This document shows positions 35,401 through 46,100 of a DNA stretch of 64,000 nucleotides, piece by piece (the first letter of the stretch is position 1; each line of letters begins with the position of its first letter). Where the stretch lies: NCBI GenBank assembly GCA_023333565.1, contig JAJKFH010000052.1:1550001-1614000 (forward strand), in the 5' to 3' direction. Made by a program: the position numbers and the translations under genes. The DNA is from Puffinus mauretanicus (taxonomy: Eukaryota > Chordata > Aves > Procellariiformes > Procellariidae). The notes under the pieces were generated by a model. It did not search any database, was not told the DNA's origin, and was given only the letters and a program-made list of their open reading frames with translations.

Positions 35401-37100
35401 TTTAACTATTGCCTGGGACACAAGGGTTTCCTGCTGCATTACAAGTGTGGAGTTAGCAACAGTACCCACGTAAGCTGTGCAGGCTGAGAGACTTGAGCTG
35501 CCAGTGCTTGCAAAGAGTGCATTTGGCACTGTTCAGGTGCCAGCCAGCCTGGGTACAAACGCTTTTAAGTTCCCGTTTACAGTATGCACTCTGTGCAGGG
35601 TCAGTAAAGTCCTGAGGCCCCTGAGCTTAGTTTATTAAGGATCAAAATACTAATGGCAGCTCAAAGGTACTGCAGAAGTATACTTTTCCGTTTTTAAAGC
35701 CTCCTAATTCATCAGCCACTTATGTTCACATTAACTTAGCTAGTGGCTTTAGAAAGCACTTCGTCCTTCCCTTCAGCAACACAGCAGGCATAATACTTGT
35801 GAGATGTCCAGCTTAATAGACTGGTTTCAGCAAGTGCCTACAGCAACAGTAGGTGAGGATTCTCTGGCCTAACTTATGTAGGAGGTCAGACAAGATTAGC
35901 TTAATAGTCCCTTCTGGCCTGTGAATATCTCATTTGTTTTCTCCTGCTCTTTTCTTTCCAAAGACGAGGATCACTTTTCATCCGAAGCTGACGCTGCTGT
36001 TAGTGAGATGACCAGAGGCGCAGTCCTAGTGGCACAGGTACATGAAAGCAGTCTGGAAAAGTCTTGTTGCTGATTTGCCTGCTGCTGTTATCCTCTCTGC
36101 CCCCAGCACACTCTGTGTTAAAATGAAAAACAAAGCCAGAGCCTGTAAGCCTGGCTGCGGGGCAGGGCTCTTGTTGAGAAATCTTGGCGCCGAGAACTTC
36201 CTTGTGTAGCATCTGCACCGCTCGGGACTGTGTGGCTGGGAAGGGTTGAGCGTTCCCTCTTGTTACTGGTGCGGGCGGGGAGGAAGGGCACCTGAATGAG
36301 TTTACAGAGCACAAAGTGGCCTGTTGTCCAGCGGATCAAGTATTCACCTGGGTCTGCACTGCTTTGCCAGTCTCAACTCTCTTTGCAACACTGACATAGG
36401 GATCTGGGCTCTGGCTGGCCGGAGAGAGAAGTAAGGCTTCTGGCAGTGCCCCAAAGGCTTCTGCATGCATACCTGATCTCAGTGGAGAGGCGCTTACCTC
36501 TTTTGAAGTGCTTCTAATAGTGGCTGTAGCTATCCGCCGAAGTTAATTGGGACAAGTGGGAAGCATTTGTGATGCTCAATCTCATAGCTTCCTTTGGTTT
36601 AATGCAGTGCTCAAATGCATCACTAATTCGAGCAAGGGCATGGGTTTGAGTGACAAGAGCGAACTTGCCAGCAGGGTGTCCCAGCTGCCTGGTGGCCGTA
36701 GCTACGTTTCCTCTAGCCTACACATAAGTTTAAGTATTGAGTATCTGATATGCCGTGAATGATGCCAGCCTTGCATCCTCCATCTGACTCAGACCAGAAT
36801 TGCTGCACGCTAATGTTTTTCTGTCTTTCTAGGTCACAAATTATGACAGTGCAACAGGTCTGCCACTGATACATCTGTGGAACTTGATGGGAGATGAGGT
36901 GCGTATGTTGACATACCTATTTTTTCAGCACTGTTAGAGTTTATGATTATGCAGACTTTTTATTGTTAATTAGGAATGTGTTGATATTTCTTTCTAGTGG
37001 TTTGTTCACCTTTCTACTTTCTTTTTTCACCTCCCTTTAGGTGGTGTCAGTAAACAGAACTCTGGTGGAAAGAGGATTTGCTCAGTGGCTTGACTACTAG
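23578..37100 (+). CDS. AKAP1: A-kinase anchoring protein 1 (complete CDS, 10 joined exons)
   Basis: Scaffold on the mitochondrial outer membrane (and ER) that anchors PKA and, in mammals, phosphatases and PDE4, and binds mRNA. Exons: 23578-26446, 28486-28619, 30025-30151, 30719-30849, 32766-32943, 33647-33797, 34450-34517, 35964-36037, 36833-36898, 37041-37100. All join in phase and total 3858 nt, or 1285 residues. The ATG (aaaatgg, strong context) has an in-frame TAA at 23557-23559, which fixes the start. Domains: hydrophobic N-terminal anchor (about 10-29, [19 protein letters not shown] then RKK), PKA-binding helix (317-337), five 101-residue repeats (339-843), KH domain (about 993-1062, GKQG loop at 1009-1012) and extended Tudor domain (about 1088-1260, RYVDYGG at 1178-1184). 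Human AKAP1 has about 903 residues, and the excess equals the repeat expansion. Confidence 0.95.
24526..24588 (+). other. PKA regulatory-subunit binding helix
   Basis: Residues 317-337, beginning [16 protein letters not shown], form an amphipathic helix with the regular spacing of I/V/A/L expected for RI/RII docking. The corresponding human segment has the same IEQVA...IISKVIS framework. It is present once only, immediately before the tandem repeats. Confidence 0.9.
24592..26106 (+). repeat. Coding 303-bp tandem repeat, five copies (AKAP1 exon 2)
   Basis: Units start at 24592, 24895, 25198, 25501 and 25804, an exact 303-bp (101-codon) period. Each begins GAASDVS(T/P)RICQAAA. By eye, units 1 and 4 differ at 2 of 303 positions. 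Units 1 and 2 differ at about 8 positions, only one of them silent. Unit 3 carries SLQIEKQ in place of SPQT(K/E)EQ, and unit 5 shares this and diverges toward its 3' end (KNYVGNES). The unit is predicted disordered, rich in Ser/Val/Ala/Gln, with two to three conserved Cys. No known domain is recognised in it. Confidence 0.97.
28486..28619 (+). CDS. AKAP1: AKAP1 exon 3
   Basis: Acceptor cttgtag (AG 28484-28485), donor aag|gtaacc. Enters in phase 1 and leaves in phase 0. Encodes residues 957-1001, starting [12 protein letters not shown] and ending [11 protein letters not shown]. The final segment is the first beta strand leading into the KH domain and is nearly invariant with human. Confidence 0.93.
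30025..30151 (+). CDS. AKAP1: AKAP1 exon 4 (KH domain core)
   Basis: Acceptor ctgaag (AG 30023-30024), donor gaag|gtaagt. Encodes [18 protein letters not shown] and on to QVCHIEG. It holds the GxxG loop GKQG, the nucleic-acid contact of KH domains, so RNA binding should be intact. Leaves in phase 1. Confidence 0.95.
30719..30849 (+). CDS. AKAP1: AKAP1 exon 5 (end of KH domain)
   Basis: Acceptor tcttccag (AG 30717-30718), donor tgg|gtaagt. Encodes [19 protein letters not shown], the last KH helix, then a proline-rich linker ([10 protein letters not shown]) to the Tudor region. Enters in phase 1, leaves in phase 0. Confidence 0.94.
31070..31284 (-). mobile_element. CR1 LINE, 3' end fragment
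   Basis: The + strand begins agaatcatagaatcatttag then gttggaaaagatc and runs through the typical avian CR1 3' UTR (ctccctgggcagcctgttcc, gtgaagaaatttttcctaat). The 3' terminus with its ATTCTATGATTCT signature is at the left, so the element is in minus orientation, antisense to AKAP1, in intron 5. It is 5'-truncated, as most CR1 copies are. Confidence 0.9.
31400..31860 (-). mobile_element. CR1 LINE ORF1 (esterase-domain) fragment, degraded
   Basis: Minus-strand reading gives [19 protein letters not shown], then [18 protein letters not shown], then a shifted remnant of the ..G.HLSKRGK..FA.ELAG..RALN tail. I recognise this as the GDSL/esterase-like C-terminal part of CR1 ORF1. It lies next to the CR1 3' end with ORF2 missing, so it is either one internally deleted CR1 or two fragments. 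The reading frame is broken in several places. Recognition is from memory of the family. Confidence 0.7.
32766..32943 (+). CDS. AKAP1: AKAP1 exon 6 (start of extended Tudor region)
   Basis: Acceptor acatgacag (AG 32764-32765). Encodes [20 protein letters not shown] through [18 protein letters not shown] to PTLPTPVE. Only an exit at 32943 keeps phase with exon 7, so the donor is GAAG|GCAAGT, a GC donor. A GT four bases further on (32948) would shift the frame. Confidence 0.92.
33647..33797 (+). CDS. AKAP1: AKAP1 exon 7 (Tudor core)
   Basis: Acceptor ttttgcag (AG 33645-33646), donor cag|gtctct. Encodes the Tudor barrel: [17 protein letters not shown], then [15 protein letters not shown] and TLRQIR. 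The aromatic positions (W1160, Y1179, Y1182) typical of Tudor folds are present. Leaves in phase 2. Confidence 0.94.
34450..34517 (+). CDS. AKAP1: AKAP1 exon 8
   Basis: Acceptor tctttaag (AG 34448-34449), donor ccag|gtaatg. Encodes [20 protein letters not shown], close to human [20 protein letters not shown]. Part of the SN-like half of the extended Tudor domain. Leaves in phase 1. Confidence 0.94.
35800..35940 (+). mobile_element. Ancient CR1-type 3' tail (CR1 or CR1-tailed SINE)
   Basis: The string taggaggtcagacaagatta followed by agtcccttctggcctgtgaatat matches the widespread amniote repeat end (gaggtcagactagatgat...ggtcccttctggcct...tatgaatc). Orientation is plus. Only the 3' part is clear, and the left limit is approximate. 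It lies directly upstream of the AKAP1 exon 9 acceptor. Confidence 0.65.
35964..36037 (+). CDS. AKAP1: AKAP1 exon 9
   Basis: Acceptor ctttccaaag (AG 35962-35963), donor cacag|gtacat. Encodes [20 protein letters not shown] and LVAQ. Enters in phase 1, leaves in phase 0. An old CR1-type tail ends about 30 bases before the acceptor. Confidence 0.93.
36833..36898 (+). CDS. AKAP1: AKAP1 exon 10
   Basis: Acceptor ctttctag (AG 36831-36832), donor gag|gtgcgt. Encodes [20 protein letters not shown] and DE, the conserved GLPLI.LW segment near the C-terminus. Phase 0 at both ends, 22 codons. Confidence 0.94.
37041..37100 (+). CDS. AKAP1: AKAP1 exon 11 (C-terminal coding part)
   Basis: Acceptor ctccctttag (AG 37039-37040). 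Encodes [19 protein letters not shown], with TAG at 37098-37100. Human AKAP1 continues a few residues beyond QW(V)D, so this C-terminus is slightly shorter. Confidence 0.94.
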   Translation: MVSVNRTLVERGFAQWLDY

Positions 37101-37861
37101 CAATGTCCTAGATGCCTCAACAACTCTTTCTGTAGAGAAAAACAAAGAAGAAATCTTCTTTTGCACTGTTACAATTTGGTTTGGCAACCTCTCCTAAGAA
37201 AACCCGTTTACACCTGCGTGTGGAGTTCTGTGGTCCATTGAAACTCGTTTTGCTCAACTGTTACCATTTCACTAGAAATACATACCTCATCTCAGTGAAA
37301 GGCGGGGTGTTAAAAGCCATAATGACAGATACTGTAGCTTTAAAGCAAAAAATCCTCCCTGGCCTCTGCTCAAAAGTTGAATGGAAAAAACCTTAAAACC
37401 TTGAAGCTAGCAAATACCCCTGAAATGTTAACTGTGGTTGCATTTTTGTTCAAGATGTATAATGCCCCATGAACTTAGTGTCTGCTTTTCCTAAAAGTTA
37501 CATTGGTTGTCCTTTTTTAACGGCTCTGCCTATGAAATTAATTAATGTTATTAAGGAATTTAATGTTTAGTTATGGATTTTTCTATATTGTGCCACTAAC
37601 CTGCACAAACAACATTCATCTTGTGTTCCTTATGCCAGAAGGTAGATGATTGCATTTGTTGCACTTACTGTGGCACATGTGTCTCACTGCAGTCATGGTT
37701 TTTAGGCTTGATATGCTTAAGGAAGAAAGCTGCTCTGTGCGGATGTTTGAAGTGCAGGATATCTTACCACTACAATTTTTGCTCTGAAATGTCATGTATT
37801 TAAAGAAAAGAACTGATTGCCAAGCCTAATTGTAGTTTATATTTTTCTAGCTGTGCAAGTC

Positions 37862-37869
37862 TGTAAATA
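37862..37869 (+). promoter_or_regulatory. Pumilio recognition element in AKAP1 3' UTR
   Basis: TGTAAATA, an exact UGUANAUA match, in a very AT-rich stretch of the 3' UTR. Function inferred from motif. Confidence 0.4.
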
Positions 37870-38629
37870 TATATAAAAAAATTGTAATATTTTGTACAAG
37901 AAAAACACTGGAAACAAAGGGAACTTTACAAAAACTTTTTCACACCAAAACTTCCTATGTAGGTAGAACTGGTTTGGAGTGCATTAGGGTAGTCAACATA
38001 TTTGGAGCATCTGAACGTTGGGAGTGTTTCAGCTCTGCTGTATACAGGATTAGTATTCTCTTAGGTTGCTGTCTGGTTTGAATTGCAATCGCTGCATTCT
38101 TTGCTATGTTGCTGTACAGATCTGTTTAAAAAAAGAAGTAACAACTTGGCATTAATATTGCAGTAGTGTTCTCTCTCAATTTTTTTTTTTTCTCCTTTTT
38201 AGATTTCTATTACATATTTAAAATTTTGTTCAAGTAATTTAAGCTGACTTAATACTCTTAAACACATGCCCTCTAATGTATATCATTTTAGATATGTATT
38301 GAGCTGGGATTTATTGTTGGCAGAGAAGATACTTCCCAGGAAAATGTTGATGTAGTCAGTTCTCAGAAGTTTTTTCAGGATTCAGGGATGTCCTTACATC
38401 CTATGAGCTAACATGTCAGTGCATCGCACATTTGGAGAGTTGCCTACAAAAGCATTTGGTCCAATCTCTTCTGATATGGTATGGTTATATCCTTTTTTTT
38501 TTTTTGAGTTCTCTCCTATTTGGCCTTATGATTTAATGTTCACGTTTGCAATAACATCCAATGAAAAATTTGGTAACTCAGTTAAATCTATAAAACGTAT
38601 ATCCTCTTGGAATGTTTCTTTCAATTTCA

Positions 38630-38635
38630 ATTAAA
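38630..38635 (+). terminator. AKAP1: Probable AKAP1 poly(A) signal (ATTAAA)
   Basis: ATTAAA, the commonest variant signal, with no AATAAA between the stop codon and this point. TG-containing sequence follows (ctgtgatgatg at about 38660). This gives a 3' UTR of about 1.55 kb. Confidence 0.5.
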
Positions 38636-38655
38636 GTTCGAATTTTAAGCTGTCT

Positions 38656-41600
38656 TAAACTGTGATGATGAAGAGCCTTCATTTCCTGATGTCTTGCGAC
38701 GTAGGGTTGGGAAGGGGGCTCAATGGGATAAGCAGGTGAGATAAGATCCTGATGCTTTTCAACAGATGCAGAAAGGTCAAGCTTCAAATCTCCTGGGGTT
38801 CCTTTTGCTTCCAGCTGAAAACTGGGTTTATTTTTATGATGAATTACTTATTAGAAAGCCTTAGTCTGAGCACTGGTACTCAAGGCTGTTGAAACTGTTA
38901 TATATTCGTGGAATTCATTTACTCTGGAGTCAGGATGTCCCTTTTGTCACACTTGTGTGTTGAAAAGTGAAACTTGGGAGTCTGTTTCTATGAAATCAGG
39001 CTATGAAATCCCCCCTTTAAAATGCTGACAGGTTTCTTGTTCAAGCCAAGCAGTGCAATGATGTGAATTGGCGTCCCAGTGAACAGTTTGTCCTTACCCC
39101 CTGGTATCGGAGCACCTTGCAATGGGGAAGGACTATTCTTGCAGTAGGATGTATTCATACTCTCTGCATGGAGAAGAAGCGAAGGCGTGGGCTGGACTGA
39201 CCAAGCTAGGGCTGCACAGAACAAAGTATTAAACTCAGAGTACTGCCTTTGTGGTCTGTAGATGTGTACATGTGCACACACAGTTGTTCAGGGTTCTGGG
39301 TATCAGTCTTCCTGATCTCAAGGATTAAAACCAGTCCATTGGGTTCATTGCAGAATATACACACAACCTGTAGATGCTCTGGACTACAACTCAGTGCTGC
39401 TCAGGCAAGTGAGGTGAAGAATAAAACATCAGGATTTTTGGTGGGAGAGTAGTGGGGTTGGAAGTTAGCGAAGTTTGACAACGTCCTTCCTTCTTGCTTC
39501 TCACCGCAGGAAGGAGGGTTTCACTTCCCAGGGTTTCTCAGTCCTTGCTAGCCTCCAGTATCTGCTGAGGGATGGCTTTCACCATCGGGCATGATCTCCC
39601 AGGTAGAAATTTGGTAGCTGGTTTCTTGCGCTGTGGGCGGTTGACACGTTACTGATGCCCTGAGCGCAGTGCGTGGCGTGCTGAGCTGTGCGTGCACAGC
39701 AGCTCTCTGCCGCTGTTGCAGGCAGTCTCTGTGAATTTGCTGTTTCACATCGCCTGCCAGTTGTCTCTTTCCCTGGACAGAGTTTCTGGCTAAGGGGAGG
39801 AAAAAGCTGCCGTGTAGCTGTGAAGGAGGTTGTCTGTCCTTCAGCTCTGTAACTTGAGTGGTTCAGCAGTTCAACAACGCCTTACTGGGTACCTTCTCTG
39901 CTAGGTGAGGTCTCCCCTAATTAAACCAGTTCTGTTGGGCAGGAGCCAACCTCTTGTGAGGGTTTGCATTTCAGCCTTCAGGCAGTGACCTTATAGCTCT
40001 CTCCTGCCAGTGTCTGGTGTGATGGACAGGCTGGAGATGAAAGGTCAAGAGAAAATGAAGAACCCTGCACTCCGGTGTCAGTCTGATGCAGGTGCGTGCA
40101 GTGCCCAGAGGAGTTCACTTGCATTTCTTCTAAATTCATCTCCAGAGCTTTTTCTTTGCTCAAGGAAGCTTTATCCCCTGGGGCTAGATTCGCACTGGGA
40201 CAGAGAACTACAAACTCTGGGTGGTTGTGCAAGGAGGAGAGAATTGTTGCTTCTTTCTCTAGCTCCAGCCTTGCCAGAACATGGGAGTACAACAACAAAA
40301 GCGTGGAAGCAGCTGGGCTGGGGCTTTGCTTGCTGTGGTGAGCTGCTGCCTCAGAAGGTGCAGCTCCGCACGAGGCGGGTAAGGCAGCCCTCCCCCTTGG
40401 GAAGGTGGTCGTCCCTCACGAGCATGGTACTGTGCAGGTTCTGTCTCAACCCTTCTCCACCGCACACCAGTGCTCTTCTGACTCACTGTATACAGACCTT
40501 TTTTTCTCTGAAGCCGGTCCCAATGCTGGAGCCTTGCTGAAGAGGTGAAACGGAGCTGTTGTCATCTCTGTGGGACGTAGGAGCAGGGTGGCTGCAGCCC
40601 AGGAGGCTTGCTTACCAAATGTCGAAGTAGAAGAGTGTAATTCCGACTGACAGTCCTGAGGTGGTGGCACCATCCCAAGGGAATGCAGACTGCAGTTGTA
40701 GGGTTTGGAAGCAACCCCTCAGCTCTATTCCCATATTCCTGAGAGCTTTCCAAGATACAGTCCATAGTCATCAGATTCAAACAAGTGCACGTTAGTTTGG
40801 AAGTGGTGGGGTTTTTTCCTTAGGAGCTTAGAGTAGCCCTGGACTTCTTAGTCTGTGTCCATGGTGATGAATGTGTTACTTCTTGTTGTTCATGACAAAG
40901 TTGAGCTCATCTCGATGTTGGTGTTTTCCCTGGCTCTGTGGGGTGTGTCAAAGTTGGGAATCTGCGGCAACTGCTGGTGTGGGGAGCTCTCCCGGTGCCT
41001 GCTCTGCGTCCCTTGTTTTCCTCTGGCTCTGCAACAGGGAACAGGACGTTCTTCCATATTTCTGTTGTAAGCTGCCTATTTTTTTAAGCTGTAGTAAATA
41101 GAACATTGTAGGGTGAGATCAACCAAAATGAGGTGCTGGCAAGTAACAAATAGGTATCCCTTCTTTCTTTAAAATAAAAAGCGTCAGCCTGTGTAGATAC
41201 ATTAATAGCTTCAGCAGGCAACCCAGGGGTGTGGGGTTTTTTGGTTTTGGGGTTTTTTTTTTTACATTATGGACAAGGGTGAATGGCTTCGCTGAGATGG
41301 GGGAGGTGAATATGGACTGCTTGGAAAAGAGCAGGGGAAAAGGCACAGGTCAAAAAGGGAGTAGGGGAGGTTGAAACAAGTTAGTTGTATTTGCATCTTC
41401 CTTTCCAAGATGCAGCGGTGGTGCTTTGTGCCCCTTCAGACCTCGGGAGCGTAGCTGGGGGGGGCTTTGAAGGGGTGGCGCTGCTCGTAATACCATCCGC
41501 GTCCCCAAAGCGGCTGTATAATTCTTGGCTGCAAACCTGAGGTTGAGCATACGTGCATCTGAGCTAAGCTGTCCCACGGGGTTAGTTTGACTGAAGCCAT

Positions 41601-42524
41601 TCAAAGGGGCTTTCCCCTTTGAAAAGTGGTAATTTTATTACGGGTAAAATGAATGAGGTCTCTGGAGATGCCTAATTTATAACTTCCGCCTGGAGAGCTT
41701 CCCGCCGGCCGTGAGGCACGCTCCGGCGTTCCCCCGCCGAGCAGCCCCTGGCAGCCCAGACCCCCCCTCTTCGGGCTCTTTCCGAGGGTGAGGGGGCTGC
41801 CTGCGAGCAGGAGCCGGGCCTGGGGCAAGCGGCACCTTCCCGCCAGACCCTCCCCAGCCGCAGGGCCAGTCCTCAGGCAAAGCCCTGGGATGATTTTCCT
41901 TCGGCACATGGACTCAAAGGCTCCTTAGTGAGGGAGGAGGGGAGGAGCGAAGAGTGTTTTTGGAGCAGATGGAGAATAATGGTGCCCCTGTCTGACACTG
42001 GCACGTGAACCACTGAGACAAGGAGCAGTTCAGCTCCTTACCTCTCACAGCCACGTGTGCAGCCCGCTCGCGGCACGACAGGGAACCTGCCTCTGCCGTT
42101 CCATGGTGGAAATTTCGTTGGCAGTGTGTTTTTCCTAAAAAGAAAAAAAAAAAATCAGATGCAAACTTTATTTTTACTTTCATTCTACTGCGACACGCGA
42201 ATCTATCAGGTCCTGCCTCGGTGCTGTCCCTAGGAAACCTGCGTGTTGGAGGCTGCTGAGCTAGAATTAAAGAACATGTGTCTTGCATTTAGTTTATTGC
42301 CTCAGGGGCTGTGTTTTGGCTTCAGTCACCTCTGCTTCCTCTCCCCTTCCTTCCTCACCCCCTTCAAAAGAAAAAACAGCAACACTGCAAAGCAAGAGGA
42401 AAAAATTCTGGCCACAGTGGGGGACGATGGCACTTGGGGAAGAGCCCCAGGGCTCGGGCTTTTTGCCAGGGGAAATGTGAACAGTTCTTGTAAGACAGAA
42501 GTGCCGGGCGAAGGGGCTCCGCCG
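38656..42524. other. Intergenic region downstream of AKAP1
   Basis: No recognised gene. Mixed composition, with a G/T-rich stretch at 41226-41260 (four short G tracts) and a GC-rich patch at about 41690-41880. Open frames are short and not recognisable. Confidence 0.5.
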
Positions 42525-43145
42525 TGTGAGACCGGCCATCACAGCCCATCAGACCAAAGGTCTGCCTGGCCCGTACCCACGCTGGCAGTCCAGGTAATTT
42601 GGGCAGAAGGTACAAAAGATGGATGCCCTTCAGAGCAGTTTTGCCCCGACACGCTCCCGGTTTCCAGCTATGAGCAATGCAGGGACTTCTGAGCCAAATG
42701 CTGCACGCAGCGTTGCACTTAATAGACACGTATAAACTACCTCTGGTGAATTTGTGTAATGGTGTTTTGAGTCCATTTGTCCTTCTGACCTTCACGACAT
42801 CCTGTGGCAATATGTCCCACAACTTAATTATGTGTGAGTGAAAAAAGTGCTTCCTGTTTGTTTTCTAAATTGCCTGAAAGCATCCCTGGCTAATCCATCA
42901 TCCTGATACCGCGGAAAGGTGAGTAATGGCCCCTGCTTTGGCTTGTCTATACTGCCTGCGAGTTTATAGACTTCTCTTCTGTCACCTGTCTCTGTTCCAG
43001 GCTGAAGTGTCCGAGGTCTATTTAGCTCCTTACTGGGAGCTGGTGGGTACCATACATCCTCCCTGACACCCAGCCCGGGACCTTCTCTAGCCCTATAGTG
43101 CCTTTTCTGAGGTCAATGTGTGCCAGAAGCTTTCCTCCTTTTGCT
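42525..43145 (-). mobile_element. Ancient CR1 LINE copy
   Basis: The + strand holds, in order, the blocks of the old amniote CR1 3' region: cagaccaaaggtctgcctgg, gtcccacaacttaattatgt, gaaaaaagtgcttcctgttt, gagtttatagacttctcttc, ccaggctgaagtgtccgagg, and cttttctgaggtc. These are reverse complements of CR1 sense sequence, so the element is in minus orientation. Heavily diverged, so an old insertion. Confidence 0.75.
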
Positions 43146-46100
43146 GAATCGAGAACGTGGAAGAGCTGCTGCAGATTCCCAGGTACGTGTTTTGGTGCCT
43201 AAAACCGGGGTTGGCTGTTCGTGACAGTATTCTCTACCCTCGCGGAGAGCAGGAGGAGATGGCAGGAGCCGTGCTGCAGCCGTGACTGCACTGAGGTTTC
43301 AACCTTCCCCTGGGAGAGGGGAGGTGGGATCAAAGGGACTCACTGGTTTGTGCAGTTGATGTCCCAGCTTCAAAACTCTGTGTTGTGTGTGTGGTGTTCT
43401 TTTTTTGTACCTGAACACCACAGTTTGGATTCAAGAATGCTGATGAGATGTTTCATGCTGTTTCAAGTGAGGTGCCCTCATTTCTGGAAAATAGCACTTG
43501 AAAGTAATTTGTGGATCTGGGTTTCACTCCTGTGTGTTGTCTGGGTCTAGAGTGTCCGTGTCTCTCTCCAAGTGCACCTAAACCACTTTTCTGGCTCTCT
43601 CAAGAAATGCTCTTTCGTTTGTAGCGCAGATAGCAACATAAGCATCACTTGATTATATCACGTTCCCCTACCAAGCTCTGCGTGGGACTGCTGACCCTAA
43701 GGTTTGCTATAGGCACCTAGACACTTGCTGGAAGCTAGTGCCCGGAGAAGGTGACACAATCCCATTGGAAACACGTCTGATCTTCCTGTTTCCCACGTGC
43801 TCGCGCTGCCCTAGAGCAGGTCCCCACGCACAGACACGTGGCCGAGGAGCCGGGCTGAGCTCAGGCCGGCTGGCTCCTGCGCTTGGGCTCTGCCCTCCTG
43901 CACAGACCCCTCTCCAGGAGCCAGTTTTCTCTCTGCCTGCTGCCCTTCCTTCGCTTGACGCTGCCGTGTAGTGCTCGCCAGACAGCACGGGGTCTGACGG
44001 TGCCCAGAGCTCTGCGGACTCGCAGCCTCTGCGAGTGACCCGCACCCTGCTCCGCTTTTCCTGCCACACGGCAGCACGCGGAGCGAAGGGTGGGTGGGTA
44101 CAGCGGGACGTTACCGTTCGCAGGAGAGCGGGCAGAGGTCCCCGGGCTGCCCCACGGCCGCCCAGCGTGCCTGCTGGTGCGTCCTGCTGCCTCCCCTTCT
44201 TCCGCAGCTTTCCTGTCCCCGGTGCGGGGGGGCATGGGGGAACCCAGCCCTTCCTTAAGAGACACGTGTTCTCCACAAAACAGGATCGTTTCGTCAGAGC
44301 AGGAAAGAAATGTTTGGCTGCCCCGTCAAGTCCATAGCTCTAATTCTGCTACCTTTCTAGAGGATAAAGTAGAATCGCTCTCCTACCTGGGCAGGCAACG
44401 TGGCTGCGCTTCTGTGGCGTAAACCAGGGTGTCGTATGCAGGTACATGGCGAGGAACGGCAGCGTGAAGCGCTGCAGGTGTCCAGTCCTGCCCCCAGACA
44501 CTTGCTGAGGCCAGAAAACCACCACAAATGGGTGAGGGAAGAGTCATAGCGGAGAAAAATTGGTTGTGGTTTTTTTTTTTTGTACCTGCCCTGTCCCCTT
44601 TACACATCCCCCACGTCTCGTTCCTTCCCCAGGAGACCACCACCATTTGGTGCTGGTATCAAGCACGAAAATAGGGACCGCTCTGCTCCCACGCAAAGCT
44701 GGGGCGAGCGAGCGTCTGTCCCACTGTCCCATCTTCGAGGCGCTGGGAGCGAGGGGAGAGCAGCAGATGGCACTCGAGCATAAGCCGAGCATCGCGCTGC
44801 CGATCAGCGTCTGAATTATTCTTGCCTGAATAGCGCAGAAGAAGTGTAGCTATTCGGGCTCTCAGTCCTTGAAGGAAGATGTATAATCTTGAGCCACAAG
44901 ATGTGTCTATAGGACCTTGATTTACATGCTTTGGATGTTCTTCTCTGCTCGCAGGTCCAGATTGTATCTCTGCTTGTGCAGATTTGTCCTTACACAGTGT
45001 CTGGACTTGAGATGATAAAGAAAAAGTGTTACTTTTCACTTGCAGAGACTGACCCCTAATTTGCTTGGATTTTTTTTCTGTGATTGTGGCGTGCCTGTCC
45101 GCACAGAGCTACCCCAGTGCACAGAAGCAAGATTTTTTTTTTTTCCAAATCAGATAATTTTTTTTTCCTCCTTAGCCAAAATGAAGCGAGCTCATTGTGC
45201 TCGCACTGAAAAATGGACTTGCAGATGTGGATACTGAAAAACACAGGTCAGTGTGCTTTTTACAGAGAGGCAACAGCTGGACAAGTGCAAGTGAGTCAGG
45301 AAAAAATGGTCCTGTTGAGATGCTGCAAATATAGTGCATGAAGGTGGTTTTATTTTGTTTAATTAGCAATAAATTCAAACCTTATTTTCATATTTCCAAG
45401 CCCATTTGTATTTTAGAGACAGATCACAAACTGAACGTATATCATTACTCTGACATAGACAAACCCAGCACTTTCAGGAGCCTTTTTGTAGGCGAATGAT
45501 GCCGTGTATCACGCCTGTATTCTCACTTTGTTTTTAAAGACCCCACAAAAGTAATTCAAACCTGTTCTCATCACCGAGGGAGAAGGAAGTAAGGACTCGC
45601 AGGAGCCGAGTTCTGCCTCTCCCGGCTTCTCTGAGAAGCCCCGTGCTCGGGCACCGCGAGCCAGGCAGCCCTGCTGCCTGCCACGGGCAGCGCCGCCAGC
45701 GAGCCGAGCGGCACGGGGCTGCCCCGGGTGGGCAGGGGGGAAGTTGTCCCTAGAGACCCGCCATACAAACGAAGGCTCTGCCATTGCCGGTATAAAGTCA
45801 TCTGGAGCAAGTGAAGCCAGCGGTGCTGTGCTGGCTTGTCCCGGCTGCTGCCTCAGCCCAGGGTTTTAAATGCATGTTGCATATTGGCTGTAACTGTGGT
45901 CGCTCTGTGTTTGGAAATATATCTTGGCGCCTGATAAAAGCAGTGCGATCCCAGGGCCCTCTCCTTTTCCATTGCCTCCTCCTCCCAAAGGCAGCAAGCG
46001 CCGTGTACATCTGCCCGGACAGACCTTGCGAGCTTTGTGTTAACAGGCACGGAGTGTGGCAAACTGGAGGATAAACCGTCGTGCAAAATAAGAAGTCTGG

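Larger units (their letters stand above)
26447..37040 (+). other. AKAP1: AKAP1 introns 2-10
   Basis: Introns: 26447-28485, 28620-30024, 30152-30718, 30850-32765, 32944-33646, 33798-34449, 34518-35963, 36038-36832, 36899-37040. All are GT-AG except 32944-33646 (GC-AG). Intron 5 holds CR1 pieces (31070-31860). Intron 8 ends with a CR1-type tail. In the others I see no repeat or exon beyond short A or T runs (for example 29707-29721 and 34317-34330). Confidence 0.85.
37101..38655 (+). other. AKAP1: AKAP1 3' UTR
   Basis: AT-rich sequence after the stop codon with no long frame. It holds a Pumilio-type TGTAAATA at 37862-37869 and ends near an ATTAAA poly(A) signal. A later AATAAA at 39420-39425 could serve a longer isoform. 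Confidence 0.65.

Noticed and set aside
43707..44276. 189-codon minus-strand frame
   Set aside because: GC-rich patch with overlapping frames on both strands and no recognisable protein features.
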